A stretch of DNA of 64,000 nucleotides. It comes from Brevundimonas sp. MF30-B. Its GTDB lineage: Bacteria; Pseudomonadota; Alphaproteobacteria; Caulobacterales; Caulobacteraceae. The DNA lies in NCBI RefSeq assembly GCF_004683885.1, contig NZ_CP038440.1, positions 2,452,001 through 2,516,000 on the forward strand, read 5' to 3'. Both the position numbers and the translations under genes were made by a program. The notes under the pieces were generated by a model. It was not told where the DNA came from, did no database searches, and saw only the letters and a list, made by a program, of their open reading frames with translations. Positions 44,757 to 53,247 of this stretch are shown here, in pieces (position 1 is the stretch's first letter; each line of letters opens with the position of its first letter).

Positions 44757-46874
44757 ATGGAGGTGATGGCCTGCCTTACACGGATTCAAAGCCTGCATGG
44801 ACAGACCTTGACGATCCCCTCCCCTCAGACCGAGCGGCCCATTCCGGCCTGGGTGTGCGCGCCCGGGGTGCTGAAGGTGCCGTTCCTGGAGCGGTTCCTG
44901 CCCGAGTACGAACTGCGGGTCGCGCCGGGCCCGGACGTGCGCGCCGTCATCGGCTGGGGGCTGAAGCCCACCGCAGCGGCGGGACGGCGCTGGGCGGCCT
45001 CGCGCGGCCTGCCCTATGTGGCGCTGGAAGACGGCCTGATCCGCTCCATCGGTCTGGGCGAGGCCGGTGCGACCAGCCTCAGCGTCCTGCCCGACGACCT
45101 CGGCGTCTACTACGACGCGACGCGTCCTTCGCGCATGGAAGAGGCCATCGCCTCCGGACCCGACTGGTGTGATGCGGAGATGCGCGCCGGGTCGCGCGCC
45201 CTGATCGACCGGCTGGTCGCCTCGGGTCTGTCCAAAACCAATATGGGAGGGCCGCTGGATCGGTCGATCCTGAAGCCCGGACGGCGCGTCCTGATCGTGG
45301 ATCAAACCCTCGGCGACGCCTCGATCTCGAACGGCTTGGCTGGGCCCGAAAGCTTTGTCGCCATGGTCGCGACCGCCCGGCGCGAGGAGCCGGACGCTCA
45401 ACTGATCGTCAAACGCCATCCGGCGGTGGCGGCGGGCAAGAAGCGCGGCTGCATTCCCGACCGCCTGCTGGACGGCCTGACCGTGATCGACGCCGACGTG
45501 CGCCCCGCTGATCTGCTGGCCGAGGTGGACGCGGTCTGGTGCGTGACGAGCGGCCTGGGATTCGAGGCCCTGCTTCGCGGCCTGCCGGTGCGCAGCTTCG
45601 GCGCGCCCTTCTATGCCGGATGGGGCCTGACCACGGACGCGGCGCCTATCACCCGACGCGGGATGGCGCGCGACATCGAGACGGTAGCCGCCGCCGCCCT
45701 GATCCGCCTGCCGCGCTATGTCGATCCAGTCACTGGAGAGCCTTGCCAGCCCGAGCAGGCGCTGGATCGGTTGATCGCCCTGGAGGGACGGGCGCGGCGG
45801 CTGGAGGGCTTCTGGGCCGGCGTGGGTTTCGCCCCGGCCAAGCGTCCGGCGATCCGTCGCCTGCTGAACGGGCCGCGCACCGACCTGCGCTATTATTGGC
45901 GCGCCTCGGCGGCGGTGAAGGCGGCACAGGACAACACCGGCCGCCTGGTCTGGTGGGCGGGCAAGGAGAGCGAGACGACGCGCCAAGCCGCCGCCGCCTT
46001 TGACGGACCGACCGTGCGGATCGAAGACGGCTTCATCCGCTCGCGCGGCCTGGGGTCCGACTTCTTCGGCGCCTTGTCCGTCGCCTTGGACGATCAGGGC
46101 GTCTATTACGATCCGTCCCAGCCCAGCCGGCTGGAAAGCCTGATCGCGGCCGGCGAGCCCGCGGCCGAGCGTCTGGCCCGCGCCGCCCGCCTGCGCGCCC
46201 GCGTGGTCGACGCCGGCCTGTCGAAATACAATCTGAAGGGCGACGGCGCGCCCGCCGACTGGCCGACCGACCGCGAACGCTTGCTGGTCGTCGGCCAGGT
46301 CGAGAACGACCGCTCGATCCTGCTGGGCTGCGGGCCGGACATCCGCACCAACTCCGCCCTTGTCCAGGCTGCGCGGCGCGATCATCCCGACGCCTTCCTG
46401 ATCTGGCGCAACCACCCCGACGTGCTGGCGGGCAACCGGCCGGGTCTGCTGGACGCCTCGGCCATGTCCGAGGTGGATGCGGTGGCAGACGGGCTGGACA
46501 TCGTCGACTGCCTGAACGCCTGCGACCGGCTGGCGACCTTGACCTCACTGTCCGGCTTCGAGGCCCTGCTGCGGGGCAAGCGGGTCAGCGTCTATGGCCG
46601 GCCCTTCTACGCCGGCTGGGGGCTGACGGAGGATCAGCTGGACTTCCCGCGCCGGGGGCGCGCCGCCAGCCTGGACGCCCTCGTGAACGCCGCCCTGATC
46701 GACTACCCCATCTATGTCACGCCGGACGGCTGGCCGTGCGAGGCCGAGGACCTTGTCGAGGCCTTGATCGCGGCGCGCGACCGCCCCCTGCCGCCGCCGC
46801 CGCGCGGACGCGTGCGCCGTTGGTGGCGTGGCTTGATGGCGAGCCTCGACCGGGCCCCGCGGCCGTCCTATTGA
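44757..46874 (+). CDS. kpsC: KpsC-like capsular polysaccharide Kdo transferase
   Basis: A 705-residue soluble protein with two homologous halves (about 1-330 and 370-690). Each half carries a glycosyltransferase motif: VALEDGLIRSIGLG and VRIEDGFIRSRGLGSDFFG. Other duplicated pieces are GVYYDATRPSR/GVYYDPSQPSR and APFYAGWGLT/RPFYAGWGLT. In E. coli KpsC the two domains add alternating beta-Kdo linkers to the capsule lipid anchor. No kpsS or other capsule genes are nearby. The start is ATG 44757, or the ATG three codons later. Confidence 0.9.
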   Translation: MEVMACLTRIQSLHGQTLTIPSPQTERPIPAWVCAPGVLKVPFLERFLPEYELRVAPGPDVRAVIGWGLKPTAAAGRRWAASRGLPYVALEDGLIRSIGLGEAGATSLSVLPDDLGVYYDATRPSRMEEAIASGPDWCDAEMRAGSRALIDRLVASGLSKTNMGGPLDRSILKPGRRVLIVDQTLGDASISNGLAGPESFVAMVATARREEPDAQLIVKRHPAVAAGKKRGCIPDRLLDGLTVIDADVRPADLLAEVDAVWCVTSGLGFEALLRGLPVRSFGAPFYAGWGLTTDAAPITRRGMARDIETVAAAALIRLPRYVDPVTGEPCQPEQALDRLIALEGRARRLEGFWAGVGFAPAKRPAIRRLLNGPRTDLRYYWRASAAVKAAQDNTGRLVWWAGKESETTRQAAAAFDGPTVRIEDGFIRSRGLGSDFFGALSVALDDQGVYYDPSQPSRLESLIAAGEPAAERLARAARLRARVVDAGLSKYNLKGDGAPADWPTDRERLLVVGQVENDRSILLGCGPDIRTNSALVQAARRDHPDAFLIWRNHPDVLAGNRPGLLDASAMSEVDAVADGLDIVDCLNACDRLATLTSLSGFEALLRGKRVSVYGRPFYAGWGLTEDQLDFPRRGRAASLDALVNAALIDYPIYVTPDGWPCEAEDLVEALIAARDRPLPPPPRGRVRRWWRGLMASLDRAPRPSY

Positions 46875-46908
46875 GAGGGTTCGCCATCGAAATGGACAGA
46901 GCGCCCGC

Positions 46909-48063
46909 GTGACCCAACCTCAGCCTCAGGCTCAAACTCGAGCCGTGATCGCCGCCACCGGCCTGTTCACGCCGGAACAGTCCATCTCCAACGCCGAACT
47001 GGTGGCCGCCTACAACGCCTGGGCCGAGCGCTGGAACACGGCCAACGCCGACGCCATCGCGGCGGGCGAGGCCGAGGCCAAGACGCCGTCCTCTGTCGAG
47101 TTCATAGAAAAGGCCTCGGGCATCAAGCGCCGCTTCGTCATGGACAAGGCGGGCGTCATCGACCCCGAGCGCATGGCCCCCAACCTGCCGGAACGCTCCA
47201 ACGACGAGCTGTCGGTCCTGGCCGAGATGGCGGTGAAGGCCGCCCGTGAGGCGATCGAGGCCTGGGGCAAGCCGGTCAGCGAGATCGGTGCGGTCCTGTG
47301 CGCGGCGTCCAACATGCAGCGCCCCTACCCAGCCATGGCGATCGAGGTGCAGCAGGCGCTGGGCATCGACGGCTTCGCCTTCGACATGAACGTGGCCTGC
47401 TCGTCGGCCACCTTCGGCATCAAGACGGCGGCGGACTTCATCGCCTCGGGCTCGGTCAAGGCGGTGCTGATGGTGAACCCCGAGATCTGCTCGGCTCACC
47501 TGAACTTCACCGACCGCGACAGCCACTTCATCTTCGGCGACGTGGCGACCGCCGTCATCGTCGAGGCCGAGGATCAGGCCGGACCGGGCGGCTGGACGGT
47601 GCTGGGCACGCGGCTGAAGACGGTGTTTTCGAATAACATTCGAAATAACTTCGGCTTTTTGAACCGGAGTGAGGCCTCAAGTAGCCAAGCGGTAGGCCAA
47701 ACGGACAAACTTTTCGTCCAGCAGGGCCGAAAGGTCTTCAAGGACGTTGTGCCCATGGTCGCCGAGATGATCGTCGATCACGCCCGTGACCTGGATATCG
47801 AGGCCCCGTCCCTGAAGCGGCTGTGGCTGCACCAGGCGAACATCAACATGAACGAGCTGATCGGCAAGAAGGTGCTGGGCCGCGAGCCGACGCCGCAAGA
47901 GAACGTCATCATCCTGAACGACTACGCCAACACCTCGTCGGCCGGGTCGATCATCGCCTTTCACCTGCACCAGGACGGCTTCGCGCCGGGCGAAAAGGGG
48001 CTGATCTGCAGCTTCGGCGCCGGCTATTCGGCCGGCACGGTGTTCGTCGAGAAGCGAGCCTGA
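46909..48063 (+). CDS. 3-oxoacyl-ACP synthase III-like protein
   Basis: A 384-residue thiolase-fold condensing enzyme. Catalytic Cys is C164 in NVACSSATFG, His is H308 in LHQANINMNELIG, and Asn is N341 in NDYANTSSAGS. FabH normally starts fatty-acid synthesis by condensing acetyl-CoA with malonyl-ACP. The N-terminal insertion (residues 35-95) makes this longer than E. coli FabH (317), so a more specialised role (lipid or polyketide) is possible. The start is GTG 46909, as no in-frame ATG is near. Residues ~238-271 use codons unlike the rest of the gene. Confidence 0.88.
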   Translation: MTQPQPQAQTRAVIAATGLFTPEQSISNAELVAAYNAWAERWNTANADAIAAGEAEAKTPSSVEFIEKASGIKRRFVMDKAGVIDPERMAPNLPERSNDELSVLAEMAVKAAREAIEAWGKPVSEIGAVLCAASNMQRPYPAMAIEVQQALGIDGFAFDMNVACSSATFGIKTAADFIASGSVKAVLMVNPEICSAHLNFTDRDSHFIFGDVATAVIVEAEDQAGPGGWTVLGTRLKTVFSNNIRNNFGFLNRSEASSSQAVGQTDKLFVQQGRKVFKDVVPMVAEMIVDHARDLDIEAPSLKRLWLHQANINMNELIGKKVLGREPTPQENVIILNDYANTSSAGSIIAFHLHQDGFAPGEKGLICSFGAGYSAGTVFVEKRA

Positions 48064-48156
48064 GCAAAAGACTTGTCCGAATCGGCCTCGGCGCTTGCAC
48101 TTTTCCTCGCATTTTGCGACCCCTTTCCCGTCTGTCGAGAACGAGGGGTTTCCCGA

Positions 48157-48438
48157 ATGACTCTGACGCACGAGAAAGGCCAGAAGGGCCCCTGGAGCAG
48201 CGCAGGGCTGGATCCGCTGGCTCGCGACGTCGCCACGGTGCTCAAAAGCATGGGCGGGTCGGCGCATCAGACCGTGGTGGTGGACTGCGTCGCCGCCATG
48301 AAACGCCAGCGCGGCGAGTCGATCACTCAGGATCTGGCGGCGCGGATCGTCGAAGTCTTTGAACGCTACCGCGACCTGTTCTTCCGGCCCTTCGGCGAAG
48401 GCTCGCAGCGCTGGGCATTGGCGCCCGGCGCGGCCTGA
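48157..48438 (+). CDS. Small uncharacterised cytoplasmic protein
   Basis: A 93-residue protein. It starts MTLTHEKGQKGPWSSAG with a Gly/Ser/Pro-rich end, then a helical core (DVATVLKSMGGSAHQTVVVD and RGESITQDLAARIVEVFERY). The last part is FRPFGEGSQRWALAPG, with aromatic residues. An HTH-like or small alpha-beta fold is possible, but I recognise no family. The ATG at 48157 has a GAGGGG-like site upstream. It follows the ketoacyl synthase gene by ~90 bases and converges with the DUF4142 lipoprotein gene. Confidence 0.7.
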   Translation: MTLTHEKGQKGPWSSAGLDPLARDVATVLKSMGGSAHQTVVVDCVAAMKRQRGESITQDLAARIVEVFERYRDLFFRPFGEGSQRWALAPGAA

Positions 48439-48483
48439 GGCCTGCCGCGCCGAACGAGCCGGCGCGACAGGCGGCTCTTGCGC

Positions 48484-49062
48484 CTACAAGGCTGACTGGA
48501 TGCGACGAGCGGCTTCCAGGTGAGCCTCGATCTTCGGCGTGACGGTCCGAGCGTGTTCGGCCAGCGCCGGAGCGTCAGTGTTGTCGGCGAAACCTCTATG
48601 CAGGGTCAGCGCCTCCTGATGGGCGGCGACCTGTTGATCGATCCACGTCTTGTCGAAGGCCTCGGCCGAGGCCGAACGCAGGTTGTCGATCAGCCCTTGG
48701 CGTCGCTGATCAAGCGAGGTCGGAATCTCCACATCCGGCGCATTCTGGGCGGCCAGAGGCTTCATGGCCGTGCTGGCTGCGGTGTGATCCGTCTTGATCA
48801 TCTGCGCCAGTTCGCGGATTTGCGCGTTCTGACTGCGCTCCAGAGCGATATCGGCGGCCTGGATTTCGTACATGTCGCCCATGGCGGCGTTGGGCACATA
48901 GGCGCTGACCATGTTCGAGCCCATCAGGGCCGCGGACGCCTGACCGACCGGAACCGAAGCGGCGTCCTGGGCCGCGCCGACGGCGTCTGAACCGTCCTGT
49001 TGCCCGCAGGCGGCCAGAAGGGACAAGGCGGCGGCGCCGGCGAGGCTGGTGACGATACGCAT
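48484..49062 (-). CDS. DUF4142 domain lipoprotein
   Basis: A 192-residue exported lipoprotein. The signal peptide ends in a lipobox, LLAAC (C19). The DUF4142 domain, a four-helix ferritin-like fold, shows EIQAADIALERSQNAQIRELAQMIKTDHTAAS and WIDQQVAAHQEALTLHRGF. Conserved His residues are H94, H140 and H147 in this segment. Family members are periplasmic and of unknown function. It is divergent from the acyltransferase gene, with about 106 bases between. Confidence 0.88.
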   Translation of the reverse strand: MRIVTSLAGAAALSLLAACGQQDGSDAVGAAQDAASVPVGQASAALMGSNMVSAYVPNAAMGDMYEIQAADIALERSQNAQIRELAQMIKTDHTAASTAMKPLAAQNAPDVEIPTSLDQRRQGLIDNLRSASAEAFDKTWIDQQVAAHQEALTLHRGFADNTDAPALAEHARTVTPKIEAHLEAARRIQSAL

Positions 49063-49168
49063 GGTGTTCCTCCAGTTTTACGTGTGGTCTGACAATCGTT
49101 CAGCGTCGATTTCGTTGCCTGGCGGCTGGCCCGTTCCTTGCGCCAGCGGAGGCCGATGGAGGATCGCC

Positions 49169-50314
49169 ATGGCCTGGAGCGCCGTTTCGTCCCGTAATGA
49201 ACCGCCGCCGATCATGCGGGGCGGCTGGCTGGACGCGCTGCGCTTCATCGTGGCCTCGCTGATCATCCTGCACCACTTTCAGGCCGCCGGCCCGCATGCT
49301 CTGGCCGAGACGATCCATCCGGTGTTCGAGCGGGGCGGCTTCCTGCTGACCAACTTCTTCCTGATCGATTCCGGCTATGTGCTGATGCGCGTCTATGGCG
49401 GCGCCATCAGCCAGGGCCGCTTGTCTCCGGCCGACTTCTTCCTGAAACGCGCGCTGCGCGTCTGGCCGGCGCATCTGATCATGGGGCTGAGCCTGGCCGC
49501 GCTGGTGCTGATGGGAACGGCCGCAGGCGCGCCGCCGCGCAATCCGGAATGGTTCGCCTGGGATCAACTGCCCGCGCAGTTGGCGTTGGTGCAGTCGTTC
49601 GGCGTCCACGGCGGCCTAGGCTGGAACGCCCCCAGCTGGTCGATCTCGGCCCTGATCGGTTGTTATCTGGCCTTTCCCTGGATTCTGCGCGGCCTGATGC
49701 GGTTGGGGCCCTGGTCGGTGCTGGCGCTGGGCGTCGCCGTCTATCTGCTGGCCAATCAGATCACCTGGGCGCTTTTCGACCTGCCCGTGTATCAAATGCC
49801 GCTGAGGCTCGGCTTCTGGCGCGCCCTGCCGCTGTTCTTCCTGGGCATGTGCCTGGCCTGGTTCGCCCAGAAGGTCTGGATCGCGCCGCGCTTGGCGGGA
49901 TGGGCCGGCCTGATCGCCGCCGTGGGTCTGGCCGTTGCGCAATACTTCGACAAGAACGCCCTGATCTCGCTGACCTGCATCAGCCTCATCATACTCGCCG
50001 CCGGCGCCGTGCCTGTCAGAAAGCCCTCGCGGCTGATCGAGCTTTCCGCCGTGGTGTCGTTCTCGATGTTCATAACCAATGAAGTGGTCCGCATCGCCTG
50101 GTTCGGCGCGGCCAATGTCGCCAGCGCGCGATTTTCGCTGTCGGAGCCGGTCCAATGGGCGCTGTGGGGGGCGGGCGTGGTGTCAGCCTTTGTCTTCGCC
50201 TTCGCCTTTCACTACGTCATCGATCAGCCCCTGCAGAACCGGATCAAGAGCTGGTTGAAACGCAAAGGCCGCGCCATTCGGGTCCGCCAGCCTGTGGTCT
50301 CGCTTGAAGGCTAA
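49169..50314 (+). CDS. Acyltransferase 3 family membrane protein
   Basis: A 381-residue polytopic protein of the OafA/acyltransferase-3 family, with about 10 membrane segments. The N-terminus begins GGWLDALRFIVASLIILHHFQ, where the His-containing motif RFIVASLIILHH is typical. Such enzymes add acetyl or other acyl groups to surface sugars or lipids. A GGAGG at about 49158-49162 with six bases to ATG 49169 fixes the start. Its product may modify the capsule or holdfast, but that is inference. Confidence 0.9.
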   Translation: MAWSAVSSRNEPPPIMRGGWLDALRFIVASLIILHHFQAAGPHALAETIHPVFERGGFLLTNFFLIDSGYVLMRVYGGAISQGRLSPADFFLKRALRVWPAHLIMGLSLAALVLMGTAAGAPPRNPEWFAWDQLPAQLALVQSFGVHGGLGWNAPSWSISALIGCYLAFPWILRGLMRLGPWSVLALGVAVYLLANQITWALFDLPVYQMPLRLGFWRALPLFFLGMCLAWFAQKVWIAPRLAGWAGLIAAVGLAVAQYFDKNALISLTCISLIILAAGAVPVRKPSRLIELSAVVSFSMFITNEVVRIAWFGAANVASARFSLSEPVQWALWGAGVVSAFVFAFAFHYVIDQPLQNRIKSWLKRKGRAIRVRQPVVSLEG

Positions 50315-50688
50315 TCCGCGCTGTTCAGGTGAAGGATGTTGCCGTCCGGATCCTTGAACCAGGCCATCCGGAAATCGCCGGCGCGGTGCACGCCGTCGGC
50401 GAAGTCCACGTCGTCCATCTCGTAGCGTTCGAAATTCACGCCTTTGGCGCGCAGGTCGGCGACGATGTCTTCGAGCTCGTCGCCCACCCCCCAGACTACC
50501 GCATTTGCGCGATTGGTTCCGGCCTCGTCGGAGCGATACAGCACCAGATGGGTTCCGCCAGTAACGAAGACCAGCACCTCGCCGCCGTCCTCAACAACGG
50601 CAAGCCCGAGGGTCTGTTCGTAGAAGCGGCGCGCTCGACCGAGGTCGGATACGGCGACGATGGCCGACGAGTTGCGGTCCTTGAGCAT
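50311..50688 (-). CDS. Glyoxalase/VOC-fold protein
   Basis: A 125-residue glyoxalase I-like fold: AIVAVSDLGRARRFYEQTLGL (first beta-alpha-beta unit), VFVTGGTHLVLYRSDEAGTNRA and MAWFKDPDGNILHLN (the DPDGN metal-binding end). The family includes dioxygenases, isomerases and resistance proteins. A specific substrate cannot be assigned. It starts at ATG 50688, and its stop overlaps the end of the acyltransferase gene by four bases (convergent). Confidence 0.9.
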   Translation of the reverse strand: MLKDRNSSAIVAVSDLGRARRFYEQTLGLAVVEDGGEVLVFVTGGTHLVLYRSDEAGTNRANAVVWGVGDELEDIVADLRAKGVNFERYEMDDVDFADGVHRAGDFRMAWFKDPDGNILHLNSAD

Positions 50689-50744
50689 GGCGGCTCTCCG
50701 TTTCGGTTGTCCGCCTAACCGGCCGGCGCCTGCGCGGTTCCGCC

Positions 50745-51050
50745 TCAGATCGGCATGCGCATGATTTCCTGGTAGGCTTGGATCACCTGATCGCGGACGG
50801 CCATGACCGTCTCCAGCGACGCCTCGGCCGAGGAAATGGCGGTGACGACGTCGATCAGACTGCCCTGCCCCTGGACTGATTGAGCCATCTGGGTCTCGGC
50901 GCCGCGCGTGGCCTGGGTCACATCGCCCATGACGCTGGACAGCATCTGCGAGAAATCCGGCCCCGAGGCGGGCGGCGCGGCGTTTGTCGCCGACGGTAGG
51001 GCGCCGCCCTGAACCGCCGCATAGGCCTTGGCCGCCATCATCGGATTCAT
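50745..51050 (-). CDS. fliE: Flagellar hook-basal body protein FliE
   Basis: A 101-residue MS-ring to rod adaptor. The C-terminal core [29 protein letters not shown] is the FliE signature. The N-terminal half is Ala/Ser/Gln-rich. It is the last gene of flgB-flgC-fliE on the minus strand, the usual order in this gene set. It starts 12 bases after the flgC stop. Confidence 0.96.
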   Translation of the reverse strand: MNPMMAAKAYAAVQGGALPSATNAAPPASGPDFSQMLSSVMGDVTQATRGAETQMAQSVQGQGSLIDVVTAISSAEASLETVMAVRDQVIQAYQEIMRMPI

Positions 51051-51061
51051 GGCCTAGTTCC

Positions 51062-51481
51062 TCAGCGCTTCAGGATGTCGAGGGTGCGGGTCTCCATCGA
51101 CCGCGCCGTCTCGATGACGTTCAGATTGGCCTCATAGGCGCGCTGCGCCTCACGCATGTCCATCGCCTCGACCAGGGTGTCGACGTTGGGACGCTGCACA
51201 TAGCCCTCGGCGTTGGCGGCCGGATGCGACGGGTCATACTCCACCCGGAACGGACGCATGTCGGGCCGCACCTGCGCCAGGGTGACGCCGGTCACGCCGT
51301 CGATCTCGCGGGCCTGGAACACCGGCACCTGGCGACGATAGGGCTGGCCGTCGGCGGTCGGGGCGGTCGACTGGGCGTTGGCGATGTTCTCGGCGATCAC
51401 GCGCATGCGCGACTGCTGGGCCTTGAGCGCCGAAGCGGCCACGGCCATGGCGTTGTTTCTCGGCGGAACCGGATCAGGCAT
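51062..51481 (-). CDS. flgC: Flagellar basal-body rod protein FlgC
   Basis: A 139-residue proximal rod protein. The N-terminal helix motif SALKAQQSRMRVIAENIANAQ and the C-terminal region DMREAQRAYEANLNVIETARSMETRTLDIL are typical of rod and hook proteins. It is built from two helical ends around a beta segment containing the VPVFQAREID and GYVQRPNVD motifs. Exported through the flagellar type III system. It begins 13 bases after the flgB stop. Confidence 0.96.
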   Translation of the reverse strand: MPDPVPPRNNAMAVAASALKAQQSRMRVIAENIANAQSTAPTADGQPYRRQVPVFQAREIDGVTGVTLAQVRPDMRPFRVEYDPSHPAANAEGYVQRPNVDTLVEAMDMREAQRAYEANLNVIETARSMETRTLDILKR

Positions 51482-51494
51482 GGCTCAGTCCTTC

Positions 51495-51899
51495 TCAGCG
51501 ACCGGGGGGCTTGGCGGCCATGCGGATCATCTGCATGGACTTCTGGTAGAAGCCGATGGCGGCGTCATAGGCCATGCGGCTCTCGGCCATTTTGAGCATC
51601 TGCTCTTCGACAACGACCGAATTGCCGTCCAGCGTGGTCTCGGAATCCGGCGCATCCGATGCGGTGAAGCGCGTCACCGGCCCGGGGGGCGAGATGTGGG
51701 CGGCCGAGGTCCGCGTCATGCGCAGCCCCCCGCCCTCCGCCATCGCCCGGGCGAAATCGGTCGGCGCCTTGAGGTCGCGCGCCACATAGCCGGGGGTGTC
51801 GGAGTTGGCGACGTTCTGGGCCACCACGCGCTGGCGCTCGTCCAGCCAACCCAGGCGGCCTTTGATCTGTTGCAGCAGCGGCAGGTCGGCGACGCCCAT
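51495..51899 (-). CDS. flgB: Flagellar basal-body rod protein FlgB
   Basis: A 134-residue proximal rod protein. The N-terminal signature is WLDERQRVVAQNVANSDTPGYVARDL. The C-terminal helix EEQMLKMAESRMAYDAAIGFYQKSMQMIRMA matches the rod consensus. It is the first gene of the minus-strand operon. A CCGGAGCGAACC site lies before the ATG. The promoter region (51900-52038) is shared with the divergent fliO-fliP operon and holds a CtrA-like box. Confidence 0.95.
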   Translation of the reverse strand: MGVADLPLLQQIKGRLGWLDERQRVVAQNVANSDTPGYVARDLKAPTDFARAMAEGGGLRMTRTSAAHISPPGPVTRFTASDAPDSETTLDGNSVVVEEQMLKMAESRMAYDAAIGFYQKSMQMIRMAAKPPGR

Positions 51900-51958
51900 G
51901 GTTCGCTCCGGCGAATCTAACCTTCGATTCTCACTGGGTCGAAAATGCCGGGTGCATG

Positions 51959-51975
51959 GTAAACGCGCCGTTAAG
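51959..51975 (-). promoter_or_regulatory. Candidate CtrA-binding box in the flgB-fliO divergent promoter region
   Basis: On the minus strand it reads CTTAA-N7-TTTACC. The consensus is TTAA-N7-TTAAC, so there is one mismatch. Early flagellar genes are CtrA targets in Caulobacter, so the location is as expected. Direction and functional use are unproved. Confidence 0.5.
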
Positions 51976-52038
51976 GATGTTGAGACAGTCTCTTCCGGTC
52001 GGCGGCCTCACAGTGAGGCCCTGCGGCACGGGGCCTTC

Positions 52039-52314
52039 ATGAACTTCCTCGATCTCGCCCGCGCGGTGTTCGGCCTGGCCATCACCCTGGGCATCATCGG
52101 CCTGGCCGCCTGGGCCGCCCGCCGCTACGCGCCGCAGCTGATGGCCAAACTGCAGGCTGACCGCGGCGCGCGGCGCATGCAGGTCGTCGAAACCCTGGTG
52201 CTGGACCCCGCACGCCGTCTCGTTCTGGTGCGCGTCGATGACGAGGAACGCCTGATTCTGCTGGGCGAGGGCAAGGAGCTGATTGAGCCCCGCAGTCCCG
52301 GAGCGCCGCGATGA
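52039..52314 (+). CDS. fliO: Flagellar biosynthesis protein FliO-like
   Basis: A 91-residue membrane protein. One N-terminal helix (FLDLARAVFGLAITLGIIGLAAWAA) is followed by a short cytoplasmic part with the FliO-like core RRMQVVETLVLDPARRLVLVRVDDEERLILLGEG. FliO assists FliP assembly in the export gate. It is shorter than enteric FliO, as usual in alphaproteobacteria. Its stop overlaps the fliP start by four bases. The ATG 52039 is the first start after the promoter region. Confidence 0.85.
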   Translation: MNFLDLARAVFGLAITLGIIGLAAWAARRYAPQLMAKLQADRGARRMQVVETLVLDPARRLVLVRVDDEERLILLGEGKELIEPRSPGAPR

Positions 52315-53132
52315 AGTCGGCCCGCGACGGCCTGCTCAAGATGCCTTCACGCGCCGAACTGAAGCGCGCGGCTATCCTGTCGCTGATCACCACCCTGCTC
52401 TGTCTGGTCTGGCCGCTCGGAGCCCTGGCGCAGGATGTGGCCTCGTCAGGATCCGCCATCAACATCGACCTGGGCACCGGCGCGGGACTGACCGAACGAG
52501 TCGTGCAGCTGGTCGGGCTGATGACAGTGCTCAGCCTTGCGCCGTCCATCGTCATCATGACCACCAGCTTCGTGCGCATCGTCGTGGTGCTGTCGCTGCT
52601 GCGCACCGCCCTGGGCATGCAGCAGTCGCCGCCGAACGCCGTGCTGGTGTCGCTGGCCCTGTTCCTGTCGGCCATCGTCATGGCCCCGACCTGGCAGGAC
52701 GCCTATGATTCGGGCATCCGCCCCCTGCTGGATCAGCAGATGGAGCTGCCTCAGGCGTTCGATGCGGCCTCCGAGCCCGTGAAGACCTTCATGCTGTCCC
52801 AGGTGGACCGTTCTGACCTCGCCCTGTTCACCCGCCTGAGCCAGATCGAGGCGCCTCAGAACGCCCAGGACCTGCCGCTGCGCGTGGTCACGCCGGCCTT
52901 CATGATCAGCGAGCTGAAGCGGGCCTTCACGATCGGATTTCTCCTTTTCGTTCCGTTCCTTGTGATCGATCTGGTCGTCGCCAGCGTGCTCATGTCCATG
53001 GGCATGATGATGCTGCCGCCGGTGATTGTGTCACTGCCGTTCAAGTTGATCTTCTTCGTGCTGGTGGACGGCTGGCGCCTGGTCGCGGGAAGCCTGGTCG
53101 AGAGCTTCCAGAGGGGCTCGGGATCAGGGTGA
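52311..53132 (+). CDS. fliP: Flagellar export gate protein FliP
   Basis: A 273-residue component of the type III export gate (FliPQR). Cleavable signal (about residues 20-40) and four membrane segments follow, with SIVIMTTSFVRIVVVLSLLRTALGMQQSPPN the family hallmark, and PAFMISELKRAFTIGFLLFVPF and MMMLPPVIVSLPFKLIFFVLVDGW later. It is paired with fliO in a coupled reading. Other export-gate genes (fliQ, fliR, flhB) are not in the window. Confidence 0.97.
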   Translation: MKSARDGLLKMPSRAELKRAAILSLITTLLCLVWPLGALAQDVASSGSAINIDLGTGAGLTERVVQLVGLMTVLSLAPSIVIMTTSFVRIVVVLSLLRTALGMQQSPPNAVLVSLALFLSAIVMAPTWQDAYDSGIRPLLDQQMELPQAFDAASEPVKTFMLSQVDRSDLALFTRLSQIEAPQNAQDLPLRVVTPAFMISELKRAFTIGFLLFVPFLVIDLVVASVLMSMGMMMLPPVIVSLPFKLIFFVLVDGWRLVAGSLVESFQRGSGSG

Positions 53133-53198
53133 ATCCCCAGCCTCAAAGGCTTTCCTCGGCGCCGCGACTTGCCAAGACCCCCGAAAAGCGTGTTGATC

Positions 53199-53216
53199 CC
53201 CGGGTCATCGCCCGGG
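53199..53216. other. CCCGGG-based hairpin upstream of HU
   Basis: Two CCCGGG hexamers (53199-53204 and 53211-53216) flank a short TCATCG-containing spacer, about 30 bases before the HU gene and downstream of fliP. It could act as a fliP terminator stem or 5' UTR hairpin. A T-run is missing. Confidence 0.35.
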
Positions 53217-53247
53217 AATCGGGCGACCTATTCGGGAAACGACCCTC

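Noticed and set aside
44670-46415. 581-codon minus-strand ORF opposite kpsC
   Set aside because: Antisense shadow. The sense frame has duplicated KpsC motifs.
47673-47725. A tRNA gene
   Set aside because: GTAGCCAAGCGGTAGGCC resembles a D-arm, but no acceptor stem or T-arm is present downstream and the frame of the ketoacyl synthase runs through it.
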